DNA of 8,344 bases from Helicobacteraceae bacterium (GTDB taxonomy: Bacteria > Campylobacterota > Campylobacteria > Campylobacterales > Sulfurimonadaceae): NCBI GenBank assembly GCA_027056525.1, contig JALUKO010000256.1, positions 1-8,344 of the forward strand, read 5' to 3'. Of the stretch, positions 1-6,307 are shown one piece after another. The position numbers were made by a program, and so were the translations under genes. Below the pieces are notes generated by a model. The model worked only from the letters and a program-made list of their open reading frames with translations, had not been told where the DNA came from and ran no database searches. How positions within the stretch are numbered: the first letter of the stretch is position 1; each line of letters starts with the position of its first letter.

Positions 1-415
1 TCATGGCATTGGCTCCGCCAAGATAACGATAAAGAGGCATACCTAAACTTTTTGCAGCTGCACGAGCTACTGCCATGGAAACACCAAGGACTGCATTTGC
101 ACCCAAGTTACCATAGTTTTGTGTTCCGTCAAGCTGCTTCATCTCAGCATCGATAACTGCCTGATTAAAAGGTGAGTGACCAATAAGAGCATCAGCGATC
201 ACCCCATTTACATTTTCCACTGCTTTAAGAACACCTTTGCCCATATATCTCTCACCGCCATCACGAAGTTCTAATGCTTCACGCTTCCCTGTACTGGCTC
301 CAGAAGGTACGATAGCACTCTCTTTTGTACCGTCACTCAACTCCACTGTTGTCTTAACCGTCGGGTTACCGCGAGAATCCATTACTTCAATTGCACTTAC
401 GTTATCTATAAACAT
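1..415 (-). CDS. eno: Enolase, N-terminal 138 residues (3' end outside window)
   Basis: Phosphopyruvate hydratase, which interconverts 2-phosphoglycerate and phosphoenolpyruvate in the cytoplasm (glycolysis/gluconeogenesis). The visible part is the N-terminal enolase domain. It shows DSRGNPTV at residues 13-20, the mobile substrate loop PSGASTGKREALELRD at 37-52, GKGV near 59-62 and the GANAVLGVSMA segment around 106-116, all closely matching bacterial enolases. The catalytic barrel (about 290 further residues) lies beyond the left edge. The ATG at 413-415 is chosen because it opens the frame and has an AGGTGG box 7 nt upstream; the ATG at 417-419 is in another frame and stops after five codons. 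eno follows recA with a 37-nt gap on the same strand and no terminator between them, so co-transcription is likely. The recA-eno order is, from memory, also found in Campylobacter and Helicobacter. Confidence 0.97.
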   Translation of the reverse strand, partial: MFIDNVSAIEVMDSRGNPTVKTTVELSDGTKESAIVPSGASTGKREALELRDGGERYMGKGVLKAVENVNGVIADALIGHSPFNQAVIDAEMKQLDGTQNYGNLGANAVLGVSMAVARAAAKSLGMPLYRYLGGANAM

Positions 416-422
416 TCATATA

Positions 423-428
423 CCACCT
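423..428 (-). promoter_or_regulatory. Ribosome binding site of eno
   Basis: AGGTGG on the minus strand, 7 nt before the eno ATG. It lies in the 37-nt recA-eno gap and decides the start among two nearby ATGs. No terminator-like hairpin or clear promoter is visible in the gap. Confidence 0.75.
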
Positions 429-452
429 ATAATTAATATTTGTTCTGCAGAA

Positions 453-1490
453 TTATTGATCAGCCTCTGCAATTTCTGATGTATCCATGGTCATAAGAGA
501 GCTCATGCCCATAGCTACTTTAATCTTTTCTTCTATCTCGTTTGCGAGTTCTTGTTCCTCTTTAAACTTTGCCTTGACGTTCTCACGCCCCTGTCCAAGT
601 TTTTTATCTTCATAGGAAAACCACGCACCCGCTTTATCGATGATATCAAGTTTCACACCATAATCAACGAGTTCCCCCTCTTTGGAGATACCTTCACCAA
701 ACATTATATCAAACTCTGCCTGACGAAACGGAGGTGCTACTTTATTTTTAATCACTTTTGCTTTGACACGGTTACCGATTTGGCTCTCCCCTTGCTTGAG
801 TGAAGCGATTCTTCTGACATCTATACGAACAGAAGCATAGAATTTCAGTGCATTTCCGCCCGTTGTTGTCTCAGGTGAACCATAGCCCATCATGCCGATC
901 TTCATACGGATCTGATTGATAAAAATAACCGTACAGTTCATTTTATGTAAAACACCCGTCAGTTTACGAAGTGCCTTAGACATCAAACGGGCTTGTACAC
1001 CCACATTTTGATCACTCATCTCCCCTTCAATCTCAGACTTTGGCGTAAGCGCTGCAACAGAATCGACAACAATCAGATCAACCGCTCCACTACGTGCAAC
1101 TGTTTCAACGATATCAAGTGCCTGTTCACCATAATCAGGCTGGGAAACAAGAAGATTATCTATATCAACACCCAGATTTTGTGCATACACAACATCAAGC
1201 GCATGTTCTGCATCGATAAAAGCACATACTCCACCCTGTTTTTGGCACTCTGCCGTTATCTGCAGCGCTAAGGTTGTTTTCCCTGAACTCTCCGGTCCAT
1301 ATACCTCAATAACACGCCCTTGAGGGATACCGCCTATACCAAGGGCAAGATCAAGTCCCAAAGAACCGGTACTTATTGACTGGATAGGTTCAAACTCTTT
1401 ATCACCCAAACGCATTAAAGCACCCTTGCCAAATGCTTTATCTATCTGTTTGATCGCTAAGTCTAATGATTTTTGTTTGTTTGCGTCCAT
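453..1490 (-). CDS. recA: RecA recombinase
   Basis: Complete 345-residue RecA, the usual bacterial length. It is the cytoplasmic ATP-dependent strand-exchange protein of homologous recombination and repair. Visible are the Walker A loop GPESSGKT (65-72), the catalytic glutamate in IDAEHALD (E95), Walker B LIVVD (139-143), the L1 region around 152-165, the DNA-binding L2 loop from NQIRMKIGMMGYGSPETTTGG onward (192-212), and the KVIKNKVAPPF segment (245-255) holding the interface lysines. The C-terminal tail is short and acidic (ending SEIAEADQ). The ATG start gives the canonical N-terminus; the upstream box is weak (GTGAG). It is the promoter-proximal gene before eno. Campylobacterota are generally described as lacking LexA, and no obvious SOS box is seen upstream, so classical LexA control is not expected. 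No intein or frameshift is present. Confidence 0.98.
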   Translation of the reverse strand: MDANKQKSLDLAIKQIDKAFGKGALMRLGDKEFEPIQSISTGSLGLDLALGIGGIPQGRVIEVYGPESSGKTTLALQITAECQKQGGVCAFIDAEHALDVVYAQNLGVDIDNLLVSQPDYGEQALDIVETVARSGAVDLIVVDSVAALTPKSEIEGEMSDQNVGVQARLMSKALRKLTGVLHKMNCTVIFINQIRMKIGMMGYGSPETTTGGNALKFYASVRIDVRRIASLKQGESQIGNRVKAKVIKNKVAPPFRQAEFDIMFGEGISKEGELVDYGVKLDIIDKAGAWFSYEDKKLGQGRENVKAKFKEEQELANEIEEKIKVAMGMSSLMTMDTSEIAEADQ

Positions 1491-1520
1491 TTGTGGCTCA
1501 CTTCTAGTAAATTTAGACTT

Positions 1521-1526
1521 ATTATA
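1521..1526 (-). promoter_or_regulatory. Candidate -10 element of recA-eno promoter
   Basis: A perfect TATAAT on the minus strand, with its downstream edge 30 nt before the recA ATG, in an AT-rich leader. No TTGACA-like -35 is found at 16-18 nt; the corresponding bases (around 1544-1549) read TATATT. Weak -35 boxes are typical of sigma-70 promoters in Campylobacterota. The -10 overlaps one arm of an 8-bp inverted repeat (1524-1531 with 1564-1571). Confidence 0.55.
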
Positions 1527-1575
1527 TGACAGTTTTATTTTTTAATATAAAAATATTTCATTTTGTCATATTTTT

Positions 1576-1599
1576 ATTGTTTACATATTATGAAACAAT
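1576..1599. promoter_or_regulatory. Imperfect palindrome in recA upstream region
   Basis: ATTGTTT-A-CAT-ATT-ATG-AAACAAT is a 10-bp dyad interrupted by one unpaired base, with a 3-nt centre. It lies just beyond the stop of the GGDEF-EAL gene and about 50 nt upstream of the recA -10. No T-tract follows on the minus strand, so an intrinsic terminator for the upstream gene is unlikely. The position, about 73 nt upstream of a predicted start site, would suit a dimeric regulator. No regulator can be named from sequence alone, and AT-rich chance symmetry is possible. Confidence 0.3.
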
Positions 1600-1612
1600 T
1601 TACGATGGAATT

Positions 1613-4096
1613 CTACCTTGATTTGGTTAAAAGAAAGTTTAGCAGATCATTTTTAGTCTTAGGTTTACAAAAATAATAACCCTGACCTGCAAAGCAGTTG
1701 TTCTCTTGTAAAAACTTCTCTTGTATTTCGTTTTCAATCCCCTCTGCAACATTTATATAGCCCATGCTTTTTGAAAGAGCCATGATCGCTTTCGTGATTG
1801 CTACATCATTTTTATCACTTGGCACATTATCTATAAATGATTTATCGATTTTGAGCTCACTGATAGGGAAAAGTTTCAAATAGCTCAAAGAGGAATGCCC
1901 TGTTCCAAAGTCATCAATAGAAATCTTAAAGCCACTCTCTTTGAGTTCATTTAACAACTTCATACCATGCGTAATATTTTTCATAATATGGGTCTCGGTT
2001 ATTTCAAGCATGATACTATGTGTTGGCACACCCGTCTCAGAAGCTATCTCCAATATATCATCGATAAATCTGTTTTGGTAGAGCTGCACAGCCGATATAT
2101 TGATACTGATATTTTCAAGGGAGTGACATACTTTTTGAAACTCTATAAAGTCTAAACATGCCTGCTTAAATATAAAAAGTCCAAGCTCTAAAATATATCC
2201 GATATCTTCACATACCGGGATGAACTTGTCAGGTGTTATATTGCCCAGTGAGCTGCTGTTCCAGCGAACGAGAGCTTCTAAACCTATAATATTTTTACTT
2301 TGTAAAGCATACTGAGGTTGATACATCACATAAAACTCATCTGTGCCTATCGCCTCTTTTAATGCTTGTTCAAGATCCAATCTTTTATGTGCTACGACTG
2401 AAAGCTCTTTTTTATAGTACTGGTAGGTATTTTTCCCTTCATCTTTTGCTTTATACATAGCAATATCAGCATATTTAAAAAGTGTCGTAGCATTTTTTGC
2501 ATCATCAGGAAAAACAGAAACACCTATACTGAGTGTTATATTTAAGAGGTGCTGTTTGGTCTGTATGGGGTTTTGAAAAACATTAAGAATTTTTTGACAT
2601 ATCTGCGCTATGAAATAGTTTTCATGAAAATTTTCTATCACAACCACAAACTCATCACCGCCAAAACGTGATAATATATCCGATTCGCGAAGTGTATTTT
2701 TAATTCTCCTTGAAGCTTCTACAAGAAGTTCATCCCCGACATCATGCCCCAAAGTATCATTGATATTTTTAAAACGATCCAAATCTATAAACAAAAGAGC
2801 AATTTTTGCCTGCTCTCTTGATGCTATTACGAGTCTGTTTTGCAAATAGTTTTCAATATTGCTACGATTAGGCAAAGATGTAAGGGGATCATGGTATGCC
2901 ATATACTCCACTTCTCTTTTTGCTTCTATATAATCAGTGATATTTAGCTTAATAGCCAGGTAACTGACCAGTTTTGCATTTTGAAAAACAGGAATGATAG
3001 AAGCCTTTTCATAAAACAAGCTGCCATCTTTACGTTTGTTTATAAATTCACCTTCCCATTTATCACCATCATCTAGTGCTTTGCGCATATTTTCATAAAA
3101 CTCCGGATTACTGGTGCCGGATTTGAATATATTAGGGTTGTTTCCTAATATTTCCTCTCGAGAGTACCCAGTCTCTTCAAGCACCTTATCATTAACATAG
3201 GTTATTTTTTTATCAATATCGGTAATCACGATAGAGTTGTAACTGTTCTCAATCGCTGTTTTAAAACCTAGAAGCTCATCACGCATTGCAATAGCGCGAC
3301 GATTCATAAAGATCAAAAGAGATAAAATAATAATTGCGAAAATAAAGAAAAGTGTTACAATCGTTTTTTCAATGATTATATGTTCATTATATATGTTATC
3401 TAAATATTTTTGTAAATCTTGTAAAGCACTCTCCAAAGAAGCTTTTTGCAACATTTTTTTAATCTTGCCAAAGGCTGTAATATGTTGCATATCTATCTCG
3501 GTATGCACAATAAACATATCCAATTCAACATTATAATTTTTTGCCAAAGCCTCTTTTAAGAGCAGTATATTATTTTTAATTTCACTTGTTTCAATATTAC
3601 TGTTGATATAAAATTTACTGAGGTATAGAAATGTTTTATTTACAATACTCGCCGTTTTTTGATCTATTTTTCTTGAATTCAAAAGTACCATATTCAGATC
3701 AAATAAATAGTGCAAAGAGTGTAATAGTTGCGAATTTTGGGATTTAAAATACTCTATAGAATATAATTTCATCTCATAAAGTTTTGTTGTTGTCTTTAAA
3801 AGCTGTTTATATGCCTTTGAGTCTGAAACATCTTCATATGTTACATTTAAAAACTCCAAGTTTGACTCAAAGGTGTTGACACTTCTATTGATCCTATCAT
3901 AATTGATAAATGTTGCCTGACTAAGTAAAAAGTTGTTGAAATTTTTGTTGAGTATTCTGAGTTGCATAACTGCATCATGATACTCTATATGCCTTTGAAT
4001 ATGCTGATCAATTCTCACTAGGTAAATGAATAAAGAGATCGTAAAAACTATGAATACACAAAGAAGCAGTGTTATGCTGTCGATTTTTTTTAGCAT
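1613..4096 (-). CDS. Membrane PAS-GGDEF-EAL c-di-GMP signalling protein
   Basis: An 827-residue inner-membrane protein predicted to make and/or break cyclic di-GMP. Order: TM helix about 8-27; periplasmic all-helical sensor about 28-244; TM helix about 245-265; PAS domain about 278-390; GGDEF domain about 399-562; EAL domain about 577-822. The cyclase signature is intact (GGDEF, 479-483), with an RESD product-inhibition site five residues before it (470-473). The phosphodiesterase residues also look intact: GLEAL (E607), NISAVQL, LEITET, IDDFGTG, KIDKSF, AEGIE and QGYYF. The sensor contains NYDRINRS and an EYFKSQN...HSL stretch that recall DAHL-type helical sensors. The ATG at 4096 is preferred; an upstream in-frame start at 4165 would overlap the preceding gene by 65 nt and add residues before the TM helix. 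It lies 4 nt after the peroxidase stop, so translational coupling is likely. Net activity and ligand are unknown. Confidence 0.9.
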   Translation of the reverse strand: MLKKIDSITLLLCVFIVFTISLFIYLVRIDQHIQRHIEYHDAVMQLRILNKNFNNFLLSQATFINYDRINRSVNTFESNLEFLNVTYEDVSDSKAYKQLLKTTTKLYEMKLYSIEYFKSQNSQLLHSLHYLFDLNMVLLNSRKIDQKTASIVNKTFLYLSKFYINSNIETSEIKNNILLLKEALAKNYNVELDMFIVHTEIDMQHITAFGKIKKMLQKASLESALQDLQKYLDNIYNEHIIIEKTIVTLFFIFAIIILSLLIFMNRRAIAMRDELLGFKTAIENSYNSIVITDIDKKITYVNDKVLEETGYSREEILGNNPNIFKSGTSNPEFYENMRKALDDGDKWEGEFINKRKDGSLFYEKASIIPVFQNAKLVSYLAIKLNITDYIEAKREVEYMAYHDPLTSLPNRSNIENYLQNRLVIASREQAKIALLFIDLDRFKNINDTLGHDVGDELLVEASRRIKNTLRESDILSRFGGDEFVVVIENFHENYFIAQICQKILNVFQNPIQTKQHLLNITLSIGVSVFPDDAKNATTLFKYADIAMYKAKDEGKNTYQYYKKELSVVAHKRLDLEQALKEAIGTDEFYVMYQPQYALQSKNIIGLEALVRWNSSSLGNITPDKFIPVCEDIGYILELGLFIFKQACLDFIEFQKVCHSLENISINISAVQLYQNRFIDDILEIASETGVPTHSIMLEITETHIMKNITHGMKLLNELKESGFKISIDDFGTGHSSLSYLKLFPISELKIDKSFIDNVPSDKNDVAITKAIMALSKSMGYINVAEGIENEIQEKFLQENNCFAGQGYYFCKPKTKNDLLNFLLTKSR

Positions 4097-4100
4097 CAAG

Positions 4101-5009
4101 TTATCTTTTTGCACTCGCAGGAAGCTCGCCTGAGAGAGAGTGCAAAAATGCAACAATTTTATCAATCTCCCCTTGTGTGATCACCTGTCCAAGTTGATAA
4201 CGAGCCATAAACTTCACCACCTCATCAAGACTCTCAAACCTGCCATCATGAAGGTAGGGTGCTGTTCTTGCAACATTTCTAAGAGACGGTACTTTAAAAT
4301 AGTATTTGTCCTCCTCTTGATGTGTTACCTCATACCTTCCAAGTCGTTTTGAGCTTACATACTGCATCACTCCAAACTTATTATAAAGATTTCCTCCAAT
4401 ATTGATACCATGATGACAGGCAATACACCCCTTATCTTTAAAGAGCATATAACCCTCTTTTTGCTTTGGTGTTATGGCATTTTTATCACCACGTAAATAT
4501 TTGTCAAAAGGGGCATTAGGGGTAATGAGTGTTTTTTCATACTCTGCTATTGCATCGGCGATATTTTCTTTGGTGATGCCATCTTTGTAAACTTTATCAA
4601 ACTTGTTTTTATATGCGGTTCTTTTAAGTTTTTGTACAAGGGCATTAAAGCTACTTGCCATCTCTACAGGGTTTGTGACCGGTCCTGCTACCTGATGCAC
4701 AAGATTTTTTGCCCGTCCGTTCCAAAACTGTCTAAAATTAAAAACAGCATTGTAAACGGTAGGTGAATTGATATCGCCCTCTTTTCCATCGACACCAAAA
4801 GAGAAGCGAAGGCCATCGTCACCGCCATTATTTAAGTCATGGCAGGTAGCACAAGAGACTGTATTGTCAACTGATAAAATTGTATCAAAAAAGAGCTCTT
4901 TTCCAAGCGCTGCTTTTGCTTCATCCACCTCGATATGTTGTGGAATCGGTGTTATAGGTTCAGCATATAATAGATTTAAAAATATAAAAATCAACAGAAC
5001 ACTTCTCAT
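4101..5009 (-). CDS. Di-heme cytochrome c peroxidase (CCP/MauG family), periplasmic
   Basis: A 302-residue exported di-heme peroxidase expected to reduce H2O2 to water with electrons from small periplasmic cytochromes. A signal peptide covers about 1-16 (cleavage after LLYA). Two c-type heme motifs are present: CATCH (53-57) and CIACH (195-199). By comparison with Pseudomonas CcpA as I recall it, the inter-heme Trp (W96 in QFWNGRA), Gln106, catalytic Glu116 (NPVEM) and the likely Met ligand of the electron-transfer heme (M268 in KFMARYQLG) are conserved, as are VPSLRNV and APYLHDGRF. The distal ligand His71 of the Pseudomonas enzyme aligns with Val73 here. The ATG at 5009 is chosen because it begins the signal peptide and follows AAAGGA; a frame opening at 5051 would place 14 polar residues before it. 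It heads a two-gene unit with the GGDEF-EAL protein. Confidence 0.93.
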   Translation of the reverse strand: MRSVLLIFIFLNLLYAEPITPIPQHIEVDEAKAALGKELFFDTILSVDNTVSCATCHDLNNGGDDGLRFSFGVDGKEGDINSPTVYNAVFNFRQFWNGRAKNLVHQVAGPVTNPVEMASSFNALVQKLKRTAYKNKFDKVYKDGITKENIADAIAEYEKTLITPNAPFDKYLRGDKNAITPKQKEGYMLFKDKGCIACHHGINIGGNLYNKFGVMQYVSSKRLGRYEVTHQEEDKYYFKVPSLRNVARTAPYLHDGRFESLDEVVKFMARYQLGQVITQGEIDKIVAFLHSLSGELPASAKR

Positions 5010-5013
5010 ACTA

Positions 5014-5018
5014 TCCTT
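5014..5018 (-). promoter_or_regulatory. Ribosome binding site of the peroxidase gene
   Basis: AAGGA on the minus strand, 4 nt before the ATG at 5009. It supports this start rather than the upstream in-frame codon at 5051, which would leave the signal peptide internal. Confidence 0.6.
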
Positions 5019-5036
5019 TGCCAAATTAAATGCAAA

Positions 5037-5062
5037 TTGTGAACCAATCACAAACTAATCAC
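5037..5062 (-). promoter_or_regulatory. Candidate operator upstream of the peroxidase gene
   Basis: Two overlapping symmetries. First, a perfect 6-bp inverted repeat with a 5-nt centre, TTGTGA-N5-TCACAA (5037-5053), resembling CRP/FNR-family half-sites but one base short of the usual 6-nt CRP spacing. Second, on the minus strand, two tandem 11-bp units, GTGATTAGTTT and GTGATTGGTTC, matching at 9 of 11 positions, one helical turn apart. It sits 28-53 nt before the peroxidase start, downstream of both candidate -10 boxes, which would favour repression or an RNA-level role. The binding protein cannot be named. Confidence 0.4.
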
Positions 5063-5067
5063 CCATT

Positions 5068-5106
5068 AGTATACAACTTAGATCTTAAAACATTTCTGAC
5101 ATTATA
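5068..5106 (-). promoter_or_regulatory. Candidate -10 elements of the peroxidase promoter
   Basis: Two minus-strand -10-like boxes are visible: TATAAT at 5101-5106 and TATACT at 5068-5073. Neither has a convincing -35. With the distal box the leader would be about 85 nt; with the proximal box about 50 nt, with the operator-like repeats beginning almost at the start site. The sequence alone cannot choose between them. Confidence 0.35.
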
Positions 5107-5127
5107 TAGCTTTTAACCTTATTTAGC

Positions 5128-5133
5128 TAGAAT
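5128..5133 (+). promoter_or_regulatory. Candidate -10 element for mqnD-fliQ-murB
   Basis: TAGAAT, preceded by a T-rich stretch and lacking a clear -35, as in many Campylobacterota sigma-70 promoters. It lies 33 nt before the TTG start of mqnD and points away from the peroxidase promoter, so 5010-5166 is a divergent control region. Confidence 0.4.
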
Positions 5134-5166
5134 AAAGTTTATAAATTTTAATTATATGGACGAAAC

Positions 5167-6030
5167 TTGAAAAAAACTCTAATCGCTCACTCTCCCGATG
5201 CTGATGACATCTTTATGTATTATGCCATTAAATTTGGCTGGGTCGGTATGAAAGACACTATGTTTGACAATATTGCAAAAGATATTCAAACCCTGAATGA
5301 AGACGCACTAAAGGGTGTGTATGACATTGTAGCTATCAGTTTTGCTCTGTATCCGCATATAAAAGAGGAGTATGCACCACTGCGTACTGCTGTAAGTTTC
5401 GGTGAGGGCTATGGTCCCAAAGTGATCAAAAAAAGGGGGGTCAAGCTCAAACGCAATTTTAAAGTTGCACTCAGTGGTGAGCACACAACCAATGCCATGC
5501 TTTTTCGTATAGCCTATCCTGATGCAAGAATCACCTATATGAACTTTTTAGAGATAGAGCAGGCGGTACTTGATGGTGTTGTAGATGCGGGAGTGCTTAT
5601 CCATGAGTCGATCCTAACCTATGCTCAGGAGCTCGAAGTGGAGCGTGAGATGTGGGATATCTGGCAGGAGTTGGCAGGGGATGAGCTTCCGCTTCCTCTT
5701 GGCGGTATGGCGATAAGACGCTCTATCCCCCTCAACAAAGCCATAGAGTATGAAGCAACTCTTACAAAAGCTGTCAAAGTTGCACGTGCGCACAAAGAGA
5801 AGCTCTCTGAGATGCTCATTGAAAGAGATCTTGTACGCATAGATGCTCCTACGCTTGAGAAGTATCTGGAACTCTATGCCAATGATGATTCTATAAGCCT
5901 TAGCGAGATACAGTACAAGGCGATAGATAAACTTTTTGAGATAGGCTACAAACACGGTTTTTACGATACTCCCGTCACAATACAAGACTATCTTATACCG
6001 ACACACTATAAAGAGTTGAGAAACTCATAA
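5167..6030 (+). CDS. mqnD: MqnD-type menaquinone biosynthesis enzyme (1,4-dihydroxy-6-naphthoate synthase)
   Basis: A 287-residue cytoplasmic protein of the MqnA/MqnD periplasmic-binding-fold family. MqnD converts cyclic dehypoxanthinyl futalosine to 1,4-dihydroxy-6-naphthoate in the futalosine route to menaquinone, the route used by Campylobacterota. Support: N-terminal HSPDADDIFMYYAI (8-21), the LNEDALKGVYDIVAIS block (43-58), FGEGYGPKV (78-86) and DAGVLIHES (140-148), whose H146 aligns with the catalytic histidine known from Thermus MqnD. Length and motifs favour MqnD over MqnA, but the two share a fold. The start is TTG at 5167: an in-frame TAA lies at 5149 and no ATG intervenes, while the next ATG would remove the conserved N-terminal motif. 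Only a weak GGA box precedes it. fliQ follows after 10 nt. Confidence 0.82.
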   Translation: MKKTLIAHSPDADDIFMYYAIKFGWVGMKDTMFDNIAKDIQTLNEDALKGVYDIVAISFALYPHIKEEYAPLRTAVSFGEGYGPKVIKKRGVKLKRNFKVALSGEHTTNAMLFRIAYPDARITYMNFLEIEQAVLDGVVDAGVLIHESILTYAQELEVEREMWDIWQELAGDELPLPLGGMAIRRSIPLNKAIEYEATLTKAVKVARAHKEKLSEMLIERDLVRIDAPTLEKYLELYANDDSISLSEIQYKAIDKLFEIGYKHGFYDTPVTIQDYLIPTHYKELRNS

Positions 6031-6040
6031 GGCACAGATC

Positions 6041-6307
6041 ATGGAAGCAAAACTTATTGCACTTGGAATTGAAACATTTAAAATCGCCTTGCTTCTGGCA
6101 CTTCCTGGGCTTCTAACAGGTATGCTTGTAGGTCTCGCCGTAAGTATTTTTCAGGCAACTACTCAGATCAATGAGATGACACTTTCTTTTATTCCAAAGA
6201 TTATAGGTGTTGTTATTGTTATCATCTTAACTATGCCGTGGATGCTTAATGAGATGACCGATTTCTCTATCAATATTTTCAATATGATCCCCACCTTTAT
6301 AGACTGA
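6041..6307 (+). CDS. fliQ: Flagellar export protein FliQ
   Basis: An 88-residue inner-membrane protein with two hydrophobic helices (about 13-36 and 51-71). FliQ, with FliP and FliR, forms the export gate of the flagellar type III secretion apparatus. The family signature is clear: QATTQINEMTLSFIPKI (38-54) between the helices, and the full length equals the usual 88-90 residues. The flagellar rather than virulence-secretion assignment rests on the close match of this segment to FliQ and on the murB neighbour, which also accompanies fliQ in Campylobacter. No other flagellar gene is present; in this phylum flagellar genes are scattered. It begins 10 nt after mqnD, with AAGG overlapping that gene's stop, and its TGA overlaps the murB ATG by one base. 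Confidence 0.95.
   Translation: MEAKLIALGIETFKIALLLALPGLLTGMLVGLAVSIFQATTQINEMTLSFIPKIIGVVIVIILTMPWMLNEMTDFSINIFNMIPTFID

Noticed and set aside
237..479. 80-codon plus-strand frame across the eno-recA junction
   Set aside because: It is antisense to the well-supported eno start and recA end; the translation is low-complexity and matches nothing recognisable.
1491..1612. LexA/SOS box in front of recA
   Set aside because: No CTGT-N8-ACAG-like or GAAC-N4-GTTC-like site is seen, and Campylobacterota are not known to encode LexA.
4097..4165. Longer N-terminus for the GGDEF-EAL protein starting at 4165
   Set aside because: It would overlap the end of the peroxidase gene by 65 nt and place 23 extra residues before the first TM helix. 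The ATG at 4096 directly follows the upstream stop and begins a normal membrane anchor.
5010..5051. Longer N-terminus for the peroxidase starting at 5051
   Set aside because: It would put 14 residues before the signal peptide and cover the ribosome binding site (5014-5018) and operator-like sequence.
4768..5058. 96-codon plus-strand frame opposite the peroxidase N-terminus
   Set aside because: It is an antisense shadow of the signal peptide and first heme region, Ser/Pro/Lys-rich with no ribosome binding site of note.
5614..6006. 130-codon open frame on the minus strand opposite mqnD
   Set aside because: It lies wholly inside a gene with strong family motifs, and its translation has no recognisable domain and irregular Cys/Tyr-rich composition typical of an antisense shadow.
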